From Schizochytrium sp. CCTCC M209059 (Eukaryota > Sar > Bigyra > Thraustochytrida > Thraustochytriidae): 63,911 nt of DNA. Both the position numbers and the translations under genes were made by a program. This document shows, one piece after another, positions 38,691 through 47,726 of this stretch (positions are counted from its first letter, which is position 1; each line of letters begins with the position of its first letter). The notes under the pieces are model-generated. The model was not told the origin of the DNA. It was given only the letters and a program-made list of their open reading frames with translations, and ran no database searches. The stretch spans positions 56,599 through 120,509 of the forward strand of contig KN805457.1 of the NCBI GenBank assembly GCA_000818945.1. The letters are read 5' to 3'.

Positions 38691-39415
38691 TTGAGCCTTC
38701 ACATTCTGTCCCCACGTAACTGTGTCACCCAACTTTATTTTTTTGACAACCAGGCACGAAAGCTTAGTGCTCGGGAACATGTTCTCAACGCTTGCTCTTT
38801 TTGCATATCGCAGACCGTTTTCTTTTCCACGTCGCGGAATGCAGATTGTGCTCGTGTTTCGTACAGCCTGGTGGGGGCCCAGGTCTCGTTCAACGGGACA
38901 AGTCATTCATTCCACATGCACTTTCATTCGTGAGCTTCGCTCAGCGTACGATTCTATCTTCGTCCTCTTCACCATGACCATCCAGATCGCGCATTCCCAT
39001 CGCTTCTAACCCCCGCAGCTGCCCGGGTACACCGCCCGTCGCCTTTACAACCCCCACGGCCACGCCCTCGCTCGCTCGCTCGCGCCGCCCGCCCCGGTAA
39101 AGCCGGCGGAGCTCGTCGTCTTCGTCTCCGTCTTCGTTTCCGGCGCGGCCAGAGTGGACGCAGATTGTCCGTCCCTCCATTTCCGGCGCCCGGCCGCGCC
39201 GGAATCCGCGGGCGGCCGCCGAACCGCAGACGAAGACGCGCCGAGAGATCGAGATCGAGATCGAGAGATCGATCGAGAGAGAGTCCCGGAGGCGCAGCAG
39301 CAGCGGCAGAGCCCGAGCGAGCCGCCGCCCGCCGCCCGCGCCGCCCGCGCCGCGCCCTCCCGTCGACGTGGACGTGGACGAGGAGGACGCGGAGGACGCG
39401 GAGGAGAGAGGCGCG
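38691..39415. other. Intergenic region upstream of the ENTH gene
   Basis: The region turns from AT-rich to very GC-rich toward the right, with GAGATC repeats near 39245-39285. The frame of the next gene is open without an ATG in its last 50 bp. No separate gene is supported. Confidence 0.5.
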
Positions 39416-41194
39416 ATGGACTACCTGGACAAGGCGCGTGACCTGTACCAGCAGGCGGTGAAGGCGGTCTCGAAGACGGAGACGGAGAAGAAGCTTGCCG
39501 AGGCGCTGTCGAATGCGAACTGGGGCGCGTCGACGACGCTCCTGCGCGAGATCGCGAACCTGACCTTTGACTATCATGAGTACGGCGTGGTGATGCGCGA
39601 GCTGTGGGCGGCCTTGTCGCTGGCACCAAGGTACTGGCGCCAGATCTTCAAGGCCCTCACGCTGCTCGAGTACCTGGTAAAGAACGGCGCAGAGCGTGTC
39701 GTCCAAGAAGCGCGAGACCGCGTTCACATGGTCCGCGCCCTCACAGGATTTAGCTTCTATCACGAGGGCGGTGAAAAGGGCGCTGGCGTCCGCGAAAATG
39801 CAAAAGCTCTTGTCGAGCTGCTTGCGGACGACGAGCGCATCAAGGAAGAGCGCGAAAAGGCTGCTGCTCTCCGCGACAAGTACACTGGCATTGGTCGCGA
39901 CGGCATGACCCGGCGTCCGGGCGGCGTCAGCGGCATGGGTGTCGGCGGCAGCAGCAGTGGCGGCTACGCGGGAAGCGGCATGGGATCTGGCGGAATTGGT
40001 CGCTACAATGACGAGTCGCTGCCTTCAAAGTTGGGCGATGATGACGACTTGGGACGCTCCAAGGATAAAAAGAAGAAGAAGAAGAAGGACAAGAAAAAGA
40101 AGAAGGACAGACGTCCAAGCAGCGATGACGATGACGACGATGATGATGATGGAGGAGATATGTTCAACTCGATCGGCTTCGACGATAACCCGAGTGGTCG
40201 CGCCCCGAGCGGGTCTGTTCCAAAGGATGACTTTGGCGACTTTGACGACGCAGGGTTTGGCGACGATGACTTTGGCGATTTCGAGGACTCAGGATCCAAG
40301 TCGAAAAAGGATAAGAAGAAAAAGAAGAAGAAGAAGAAGGAGAAGGACGCATCCGCTACCGCCGAAGAGACAGACCTCTTTGCTGACGAGGGCGACAATG
40401 GAGACTCGGGCGGTACTTTTGATCCCTTTGGGGGATCGTCGGCCGTGTCGGCCCCGGCGCCGCCAAGGTCTTCTGCTACGGCATCTGCAGGTCCTCCTTC
40501 GGGAGATGACTTTGGCTTTGGTGCCTTTGAAGGCGCTTCCGTGCCGCAGGCCGGCCCGTCATCCTCTGGGATGGATGACCCCTTTGCCAGCTTCAGCGCA
40601 CCTTCACAGCCGCAGCAGCAAATGCAGCAGATGCAACATGCTCCGGCTCACCAGTCGAGCACGACGGACTTTTTCGGAAATCCTGCCGCTCCTGTGCAGC
40701 AGATGCCGCAGATGCAACAGCAGCACAACATGATGCAGCCGCAGATGCAGCCGCAAATGCAGCACGGCGGTCAGCAAATGCCACTTAACATGATGGGAGG
40801 CGGCGCTGGCACGATGATGCAACCTCAGCAGCCGCAGCAGCAGCAGCAAGCGATGTCTGGCGGTCATATGCAAAACAGTGGCGCGGCACCGTCTTCGTCG
40901 TCGGACCCCTGGGCCGGCCTTGTGAACCTTGGAAATCTTTCTCTCAACGATGGAAAGAATGGCGGTCCTTCGCAGCAACAGCAACAGCAGCAGCGTCGGA
41001 CTTCGATGCACAGCAACGCTTCTAATTCGAGTTTTGGTGGAATGATGGGTGCACCTATGCATCCTCAGCAGCAGCAGCAGCAGCAACAGCAACCCATGAT
41101 GATGATGCAACCGCAGCAGCAGCACCAGCAGCAGCAGCAACAGCAACAGCCTTCCACACAGCAGCAAAAGGACGACTTTGACCTTCTTTTCTAA
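39416..41194 (+). CDS. ENTH-domain clathrin adaptor (epsin/epsinR-like)
   Basis: 592 residues from the ATG at 39416 (GCGATGGAC). Residues about 1-150 are an ENTH domain (TEKKLAEALSNANWGAS, LREIANLTFDYHEYGVVM, RYWRQIFKALTLLEYLVKNG), the phosphoinositide-binding fold of epsins. Residues about 215-290 alternate a polylysine run and a polyaspartate run. Short DFGDF, DDFGFGAF, DPFG and DPFASF motifs between about 255 and 395 look like binding sites for adaptor appendages and gamma-ear domains. The last 200 residues are Gln/Met-rich with many poly-Gln runs. No ubiquitin-interacting motif is visible, which fits epsinR/Ent3-5-type Golgi-endosome adaptors better than endocytic epsin. Confidence 0.88.
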   Translation: MDYLDKARDLYQQAVKAVSKTETEKKLAEALSNANWGASTTLLREIANLTFDYHEYGVVMRELWAALSLAPRYWRQIFKALTLLEYLVKNGAERVVQEARDRVHMVRALTGFSFYHEGGEKGAGVRENAKALVELLADDERIKEEREKAAALRDKYTGIGRDGMTRRPGGVSGMGVGGSSSGGYAGSGMGSGGIGRYNDESLPSKLGDDDDLGRSKDKKKKKKKDKKKKKDRRPSSDDDDDDDDDGGDMFNSIGFDDNPSGRAPSGSVPKDDFGDFDDAGFGDDDFGDFEDSGSKSKKDKKKKKKKKKEKDASATAEETDLFADEGDNGDSGGTFDPFGGSSAVSAPAPPRSSATASAGPPSGDDFGFGAFEGASVPQAGPSSSGMDDPFASFSAPSQPQQQMQQMQHAPAHQSSTTDFFGNPAAPVQQMPQMQQQHNMMQPQMQPQMQHGGQQMPLNMMGGGAGTMMQPQQPQQQQQAMSGGHMQNSGAAPSSSSDPWAGLVNLGNLSLNDGKNGGPSQQQQQQQRRTSMHSNASNSSFGGMMGAPMHPQQQQQQQQQPMMMMQPQQQHQQQQQQQQPSTQQQKDDFDLLF

Positions 41195-41799
41195 TACGAA
41201 GACAACAATGTTAGCCTCGCCTTGATTCCTCCCGTCGGTATACGCAAGCTTCTCGCGCCAAACAAAACAAAGAACTAGAAAAAGTAAACATTCCTTTGAA
41301 TACATTTTACCGGAACTGAGAGCGAAATGCAGACGGACATCCCGACCGTGATCTTTCTCTGTAACTTCGAGAATTCCGCCGCCGGCGGCCCGGGCCGGGG
41401 GAAAGAGAAAAGCGTCCTATTTGCAGCGGTTAGGCCCTTTTCGCGCCACCTGGCAAAAGCAAAAGCAAGAGAAAAAAAAATATCAAACGAGGCAGATCAG
41501 ATCATCCGCGACGCCGACTTCGCGCGACGCGGCGCGGCAGGGCGAGCGGCGTGGGCTGGAGCCTTAAACGCGCGACCGCTCGGGACGGCGCGGCAGCTGC
41601 CGCGGCCTGAGCGCAGACCCGCCTCGCGAGGGCGAGAGCAACGCGCAGCGCGAGGGGCGATCGCTCTCGAGCGGTTTTGGAGAAGAAGTCGACCACGTAG
41701 CGAACTAGCTGCTGCCTTGGGAGCGACGGGCGACAACGACGACGCGGTGACAGCGAAGCTGGCAAGGGGGGGAGAACGAGAGAGAGTGGGGAAGGAAAG
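41195..41799. other. Intergenic region upstream of coatomer alpha
   Basis: 605 bp; the left part is AT-rich 3' flank, and the right part GC-rich promoter/leader with a purine tract (GGGGGGAGAACGAGAGAG) directly before the start codon. No gene is supported. Confidence 0.5.
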
Positions 41800-44700
41800 A
41801 TGCTTACCAAGTTTGAGACGAAGAGCCCGCGGGTGAAGGGCCTCGCGTTTCACCCGAACCGGCCGTTCATCCTTGCCTCGCTGCACAATGGCACCATCCA
41901 GCTCTGGGACTACAAGATGGGTACTCTTTTGGAGCGCTACGAAGACCACGACGGTCCCGTGCGCGGCATCGACTTCCATCCATCGCAGAACCTGTTTTGC
42001 TCCGGTGGTGATGACTACAAGCTCAAGGTGTGGCGGCTTCAACGCGGTGGCGGCGGATCGCGGCCCCTTTTCAACCTGCTCGGCCATCTTGACTACATTC
42101 GTACGACCAAGTTCCACCACGAGTACCCTTGGATCGTGTCTGCGTCCGATGACCAGACCATTCGCATCTGGAACTGGCAGAGCCGCAGCAGCATCTCCGT
42201 GCTGACCGGCCACAACCACTACGTCATGTGCGCCGAGTTCCATCCCAAGGACGACCTCGTAGTGTCTGCGTCCCTTGACCAGACGGTGCGTGTGTGGGAC
42301 ACCTCCGGCCTGCGCAAGAAGACTGTGCGAGGCGCGCCGTCCGAGCACGACATGCAGAGCAACAACGCCGTTATTTCGCGCGTTAACGCCGATCTCTTTG
42401 GCGGGACCGACGCCGTTGTCAAGTACGTGCTTGAGGGCCACGACCGCGGCGTGAACTGGGCTTCTTTCCACCACACGCTGCCCCTCATCATCTCTGGCGC
42501 CGACGACCGGCAGATCAAGCTGTGGCGCATGAGCGAGACTAAGGCCTGGGAAGTCGACGCCATGCGTGGCCACACCAACAACGTTTCGTGCGTCGTCTTC
42601 CACCCCAAGGCTGAGCTCCTCGTTTCCAACTCTGAGGATCGCTCCATCCGCGTCTGGGACATTAGTCGCCGCCAGGGCGTCCAGACAATCCGCCGCGAGC
42701 ACGACCGCTTCTGGATCTTGGCCGCGCACCCTGAGCAGAACCTCTTGGCGGCCGGCCACGACAGCGGAATGATCGTTTTCAAGCTCGAACGTGAGCGTCC
42801 CGCGTACGACACGCAGGCCAACAACACAGAGCTTTACTACGTCAAGGACCGCTACCTCCGCCGGTACGAGTACGGCTCGAGCGAGGACTCGGTCCAGGTG
42901 TCGCTGCGTCGCAGCTCGGGCACCTCCACGGCGGGCGGAAGCATCGGCACGGCCCCGCGTAGCCTCATCTTCAACTCGCTCAACCCGGCCGAGATCAACA
43001 TTCTCGTTCTCTCGGACATTGAGGGCGGATCCTACGAGCTCGTGACTCTGCCCAAGAGCACGTCTGGGGGCGCTGTTGCTAGCGAGGTCCCTGACTCGAA
43101 GCGCGGCCAGGCTCTGGGCGTAGCTTTTGTGGCTCGCAACCGCTTCGCGGTCCTTGACCGTAGCCGCCAGATCCTCATCAAGAACCTGCGCAACGAGGTG
43201 GGCAAGAAGTTTCCCTCCCCGTACCCGACGACCGATGGCATGTTCCCTGCGGGAACGGCGGGCCGCGTGCTGCTGCGCTCCGAGGACCGCATCTCGCTCT
43301 TTGACACGAACTCGCGTCGCATCCTGGGCGAGGTCGTCGTGGCCATGGTGCGCCACGTGGTTTGGAACAAGGACGGCACGATGGTCGCGCTGCTCTGCAA
43401 GCATGCTGTTGTCATCTGCAACAAGCAGCTCGAGCAGCTGTGCACTGTGCCCGAAACGGTACGCGTCAAGTCGGGCGCCTGGGGCCCTCACGGCATCTTT
43501 GTCTACACCACGCTCAACCACATCAAATACTGCATTCCCAACGGCGACGCTGGCGTCATTCGCACGCTCGACCTGCCCATTTACATTACGCGCGTCACCA
43601 AGGACACCTTGTACTGCCTCGATCGCGAGTGCAAGGTGCGCAAGTTGTCCATTGACACGACCGAGTGTCTCTTCAAGATCGCTCTCATGCGCAAGCAGTA
43701 CGGCGAGGTCATTCGCATGATTCGACATGCCAACCTCTGCGGCCAGGCCATTATTGCCTACCTGCAGGCCAAGGGCTATCCGGAGGTGGCGCTTCACTTT
43801 GTCGAGGACAAGAAGACGCGCTTCAATCTTGCCATTGAGTGCGGCAATCTCGAGGTGGCCATGACCGCTGCCCTCGAAGTCGACGACACCGAGTGCTGGA
43901 CTCGGCTTGGCGTCGAGGCGCTGCGTCAGGGCAACCAGAAGATCGTCGAAATGGCCTACCAGCGCACCAAGGACTTTGAGCGTCTCAGCTTCCTCTACCT
44001 CATTACCGGCAACACGGACAAGCTTCGCAAGATGCTCAAGATTGCCGAGATGCGTGGCGATGTCATGTCGCGTTTCCACAATGCGCTCTACCTCGGTGAC
44101 GCCGCGGAGCGCGTCAAGATTCTCGAGGAGGTTGGTCAGTTGTCCTTGGCCTACGTCGCCGCCGTCTCTCATGGCCTCAACGAGGATGCTGAGCGCATCG
44201 CAGGCGCTCTCTCCGAGGCCGGCGTCGAGCTCCCTCAGGTGGATCCCTCATCGGCGACCCTGCTCATGCCACCGAACCCAATCTTCCGCGATGCCGAGGA
44301 GAACTGGCCTCTGCTGGAGGTGAGCAAGTCGATCATTTCGCAGGCACTCCAGGACGGCGTCATTCCCGACGGAGCCGACCTCAGTGCGTACAACGAGACG
44401 CCCGAGGCGGATGTTGCCAACGAGGTCACCGACGATGGCTTTGCCGATGACTTCAATGACGATGCTGGCGACGCTCTTGGCGGCGGCGGGATTAGCGCCT
44501 TCCCCGGAGACGACGACCTCGATCTCGGTGCCGACGGCGGTGGCTTTCCTGGCGATGACGAGTCGGATATCGAGTTCGATGACGAAGACGTCGGTGGCCC
44601 TGCGGCCGAGGCTGACTTTGAGCCTGGTATCTCAGATGGTGGTGCCGGCGGTGTCTTTGTGGCGCCGACGCCTGGCGCCGACCGGGCTGCGGCCTGGGTG

Positions 44701-45609
44701 CAGAACTCTTCGCTTGCCGCAGACCACGTTGCTGCAGGGTCGTTTGGCAAGGCGATGCAGCTGCTCAACCGCCAGATTGGTCTCGTCAACTTTGCCCCGC
44801 TCGAGGAAAGCATGATGGACGTCTTTCTTGGCGCGAGATGCGTTGTTCCTGGTCTGCCGTGCACGCGTTCTGTCCCCACGCTCATGCAGCGCAATGACAA
44901 GGACGGCAACCCGGGCGCTCAGTCGCTGCCCGAGGTCTGTGTCAAGCTGTCGCTTCTCGTCGAGAAGCTCCGTGTCGCTTACCAGTACTTTCAGCAAGGC
45001 AAGTTCCAAGAGGCCCTCGCCAGCTTTCGTGAGATTCTCCTCGGTATTCCACTTCTCGTGGTGCCCAGCCGCGAAGTCCCAGAGGTCAAGGAGCTCCTTG
45101 GAATTTGCCGTGAGTACATCACGGGTATTCTGATTGAGCTCGAGCGCCGCGACACGGAAGACGCGGTTCGCCAAGCCGAGCTCGCCGCCTACTTTACGCG
45201 CTGCACCTTGCAGCCTGCGCACATGATCCTTGTGCTCAACTTGGCCATGACCCGAGCCTTCAAGCTCAAAAACTACATCACGGCTGCCTCGTTTGCGCAG
45301 CGCTTGCTCAATATGCCGGAGATCAATGCCGCGACGCAGTCGCAACTCAAGACCAAGGCCTCCAAGGTCTTGCGCGCCTCGGAACAGCACGGCCGCAACG
45401 AAGTCAAGCTCAACTATGACGAGAACGGCCAGTTCAGCATTTGCTCCCAGACGAACACTCCCATCGCAGATGCGACCTCTGCTCTCAAGTGCCCCTTTTG
45501 CGCTGCCACATGTACCGCAGAGGGTTCTGGCAAGCTTTGCAAGGTCTGCACGCTCTCTCCCATGGGCGTCGAGACGCTTGGCCTCGTGTCCACCGCGGAC
45601 CGGCGATAG
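41800..45609 (+). CDS. Coatomer subunit alpha (COPI coat)
   Basis: A full 1269-residue protein from the ATG at 41800. Six or seven WD40 repeats span about 1-310 (for example HPNRPFILASLHNGTIQLWD, SGGDDYKLKVW, SASLDQTVRVWD, SNSEDRSIRVWD). A second beta-propeller/WD-associated region follows to about 600, then an alpha-solenoid that pairs with beta'-COP. There is an acidic linker (about 850-950), and the C-terminal domain that binds epsilon-COP runs from about 960 to 1269. COPI coats retrograde Golgi-to-ER vesicles, and the first propeller reads KKxx sorting signals. The length is slightly above animal COPA (about 1224), mostly from the acidic linker. The C-terminal CPFC and CKVC pairs could bind zinc. 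A long antisense frame is a codon-bias shadow. Confidence 0.97.
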   Translation: MLTKFETKSPRVKGLAFHPNRPFILASLHNGTIQLWDYKMGTLLERYEDHDGPVRGIDFHPSQNLFCSGGDDYKLKVWRLQRGGGGSRPLFNLLGHLDYIRTTKFHHEYPWIVSASDDQTIRIWNWQSRSSISVLTGHNHYVMCAEFHPKDDLVVSASLDQTVRVWDTSGLRKKTVRGAPSEHDMQSNNAVISRVNADLFGGTDAVVKYVLEGHDRGVNWASFHHTLPLIISGADDRQIKLWRMSETKAWEVDAMRGHTNNVSCVVFHPKAELLVSNSEDRSIRVWDISRRQGVQTIRREHDRFWILAAHPEQNLLAAGHDSGMIVFKLERERPAYDTQANNTELYYVKDRYLRRYEYGSSEDSVQVSLRRSSGTSTAGGSIGTAPRSLIFNSLNPAEINILVLSDIEGGSYELVTLPKSTSGGAVASEVPDSKRGQALGVAFVARNRFAVLDRSRQILIKNLRNEVGKKFPSPYPTTDGMFPAGTAGRVLLRSEDRISLFDTNSRRILGEVVVAMVRHVVWNKDGTMVALLCKHAVVICNKQLEQLCTVPETVRVKSGAWGPHGIFVYTTLNHIKYCIPNGDAGVIRTLDLPIYITRVTKDTLYCLDRECKVRKLSIDTTECLFKIALMRKQYGEVIRMIRHANLCGQAIIAYLQAKGYPEVALHFVEDKKTRFNLAIECGNLEVAMTAALEVDDTECWTRLGVEALRQGNQKIVEMAYQRTKDFERLSFLYLITGNTDKLRKMLKIAEMRGDVMSRFHNALYLGDAAERVKILEEVGQLSLAYVAAVSHGLNEDAERIAGALSEAGVELPQVDPSSATLLMPPNPIFRDAEENWPLLEVSKSIISQALQDGVIPDGADLSAYNETPEADVANEVTDDGFADDFNDDAGDALGGGGISAFPGDDDLDLGADGGGFPGDDESDIEFDDEDVGGPAAEADFEPGISDGGAGGVFVAPTPGADRAAAWVQNSSLAADHVAAGSFGKAMQLLNRQIGLVNFAPLEESMMDVFLGARCVVPGLPCTRSVPTLMQRNDKDGNPGAQSLPEVCVKLSLLVEKLRVAYQYFQQGKFQEALASFREILLGIPLLVVPSREVPEVKELLGICREYITGILIELERRDTEDAVRQAELAAYFTRCTLQPAHMILVLNLAMTRAFKLKNYITAASFAQRLLNMPEINAATQSQLKTKASKVLRASEQHGRNEVKLNYDENGQFSICSQTNTPIADATSALKCPFCAATCTAEGSGKLCKVCTLSPMGVETLGLVSTADRR

Positions 45610-46250
45610 ATATATCATCACGACAAACTAAACTAGCTCACCAATATTTCTACAGACTCCTCTCTTCAAACTCTGATCGCAGCGCACCTATCAGGCTGAC
45701 TCATTCATTGTCAGTCTGAGCAGCCCTCGTTCTACCTCGCATGGTTGCTATCTCCCTCTCTGCAGGAGCTCACGAATGTCACTTTTTCTCTTCGTCGAGG
45801 TGTTGGGGCGGCGGCGGCGGCGTGGGCGGCGGCAATCAATCTGGTATCTTTCTGCAGAATGATTCACCACGCTGCGCGGTTGGGCGCGGTCGAGAGCAGG
45901 TGAGGGCAGAGGAGTGCAGCAGTGTAGTGCGGGATGATCTGCGCCGTTTTGTTCAGCCCCTCGATCATTCGATCCTCCTTCACCCGTGACGAGACATGGC
46001 ATGATGCGGCTGGCAGTTAGTGAGTGAGTGAGTGAGTGAGCGAGCATTCATTGCATCATAGATAGCAGCCGGGAGAGACGGAGGCAGCCAGACCCGGTTC
46101 GGACGCTGCGCGGGCGGCGTCGCTGCTCTTGCGCGCGTGCGTGCGTGCGTGCGTGCGTGCGCGCGTGCGTGCGTGCGTGCGTGCGTGCGAGCCTGCTTGC
46201 TTGCGTGCGCGCGTGCGTGCGTGCGCGCGTGCTTGCGTACCGGGAGGAGA
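45610..46250. other. Intergenic region upstream of the TMEM65-like gene, with GTGC arrays
   Basis: Includes GAGT (46020-46045) and TGCG tetranucleotide arrays (about 46133-46240) immediately before the start codon. Cys/Arg/Ala frames through the arrays are repeat translations. No other gene is supported. Confidence 0.6.
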
Positions 46251-46849
46251 ATGCTGGCGAGCATGGTCGGCGGGAAGCGCGTGGCGGCGACCTGCGCGCG
46301 GCTGTGCGCGCAGAGGCGCGGGTGGACGCGCAGCGCCAGCGCGGCGGCGTCAGGGGGCGCGGGCGGAGCCGACGGAGATGTCGCAGCAGCCTCGCAGGAC
46401 AAGTCCAAGCTGACGGGCCTGGCCCGGACGCTCGACCAGAACCCAGAAATGGCGAACGAGCTCGTCGAGGTCATGTCGCACAACACCAAGCTGCGGATCG
46501 CCAACGCGATCCTTGACCAGGAGGTCAGCGGCGGGCGAAGCTACTCAGACTACTTGGCGCGGAGACATCGGCAGAATATCATGATCCGCGAGATTTCCTT
46601 CTCGATGGGCGATGACATCAAAGACCAGATCGACGTCGACAAGGACGGCCACGTGTCTAGCCAGGAGCTCAACGAGTGGCTCCAGAACCTCATGAAAATG
46701 CAGAATACCTCTGGAGGTCGTGCTCCGCTTGAACCCACGCCAACACAGCTTTGGCAGTTTGCGCTGCTGAGCGGTGTGCCCTTTGTGGCCTTTGGCTTTC
46801 TCGACAACGCCATCATGTTGGTAGCTGGTGACGTTATCGACACGCAGCT
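46251..46849 (+). CDS. TMEM65 family protein with EF-hands, exon 1
   Basis: The gene is two exons (46251-46849 and 46958-47504) giving 381 residues from the ATG at 46251. The upstream frame is a microsatellite without an ATG. Residues 1-35 are Arg/Ala/Ser-rich with no acidic residue, like a mitochondrial presequence. Residues 128-139 are a canonical EF-hand loop (DVDKDGHVSSQE, with D128, D130, D132, G133, S136, E139). Exon 1 then encodes the first membrane helix of the TMEM65 core, about 168-195 (FVAFGFLDNAIMLVAGDVID). TMEM65 is an inner mitochondrial membrane protein linked to Na+/Ca2+ exchange and Ca2+ efflux. A soluble EF-hand next to that core suggests direct Ca2+ control, which is inference. 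Confidence 0.88.
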
Positions 46850-46957
46850 GTAAGTTTCTTCTTCTTTCATCTCATGTGCCTTTGAAAATTGCACGTCCTT
46901 TTTAAATAATAGGACTTCTTGAACTGACGATGATGACGACGATGTCGACGCGCGCAG
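46850..46957 (+). other. Spliceosomal intron, 108 bp
   Basis: Donor GTAAGT at 46850 and acceptor CAG ending at 46957, with a possible branch site CTGAC near 46923 and a T-rich 5' half. Splicing joins CT and A to make Leu200 and restores a continuous TMEM65 match (VIDTQL|GRVLGISTLAAAGLGN). Without splicing, exon 1 stops at 46851-46853. The alternative AG two bases later would put exon 2 out of frame. Confidence 0.88.
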
Positions 46958-47504
46958 AGGCCGTGTGCTCGGAATTTCAACGCTGGCTGCCGCCGGTCTG
47001 GGAAACATGATCTCAGACGTGGCGGGGCTCGGGCTCGGCGGATATGTAGAGGCCTCATCAAAACGGCTCGGGCTCAAGGACCCCAAGTTGACGCTGCAGC
47101 AAATGCAAACGCGCAAGATCCGCTTTCTCAACTTTATTGCCACCTCAATCGGAATCTGCATCGGGTGCATTCTGGGCATGGTTCCGCTCCTCTTCATGGA
47201 CGCCGAGGAAAACAACATGAAGGAAATGTTTGAAATGATGAAGGCCGACAGTAGCGACGGCAAGGTCTCCGTAAAACAGCTCATGGAGCGCCTCGAGGAT
47301 GGCGCAAATCTCATGGGCGCCGACAACTACGAGCTCGTCGCTGGCGAAGTCAAGCAGCGCTTCACGGACGATGCAGCTCACGTCTCGTACCGTCAATTTA
47401 GAGAATTTGTCAAGGATTTGCGCAAACTTCCGGAGCTCAGCCACTTTCCGGAAAATCAGCACTTTACAAATCTCTTTTGCGAGGCCGTCGGCATCGACTA
47501 CTAG
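46958..47504 (+). CDS. TMEM65 family protein with EF-hands, exon 2
   Basis: Residues 200-381 of the protein begun at 46251. They contain the second and third TMEM65 helices with the family core LGISTLAAAGLGNMISDVAG and GGYVEA, then TRKIRFLNFIATSIGICIGC and ILGMVPLLFM. After the last helix there is an additional soluble region, about 285-381. It holds two degenerate EF-like loops (DSSDGKVSVKQ at about 297-307 and DDAAHVSYRQF at about 337-347) that lack the full set of Ca2+ ligands. Vertebrate TMEM65 ends shortly after the last helix, so this C-terminal region is extra. The gene converges on the Sen1-like gene with 222 bp between stops. Confidence 0.88.
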
Positions 47505-47726
47505 GCCGTGCGTATAGGCTAAGCTGTATGAATGACACTTTTCTTCGTAAAATCTCTCCAAATCTTTTTATTAGACGAGCCTCTTTCAATATGATGTTAC
47601 ACGCACCCGTGCACGCACGCACGCACGCACGCACACACACGCTTGCCTTGTGGCGGGCCAGGAAGACAGCGTCCGTCTTGTCATTCTGTCTGTCATTCTG
47701 TCTGCCATTCCGTCTTGTCATTATCG
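47505..47726. other. Short convergent intergenic region
   Basis: 222 bp between two stop codons, with a GCAC/CA array (about 47610-47640) and an imperfect TGTC/CATT repeat near 47680-47720. Presumably both 3' UTRs, possibly overlapping. Confidence 0.55.

Noticed and set aside
41497..44172. An 891-codon open frame on the - strand
   Set aside because: It is antisense to coatomer alpha and its upstream region, with the same codon-bias explanation.
46137..46250. N-terminal extension of the TMEM65-like protein (Ala-Cys-Val-Arg repeats)
   Set aside because: It is a translation of the TGCG array and has no ATG; the first ATG is at 46251.
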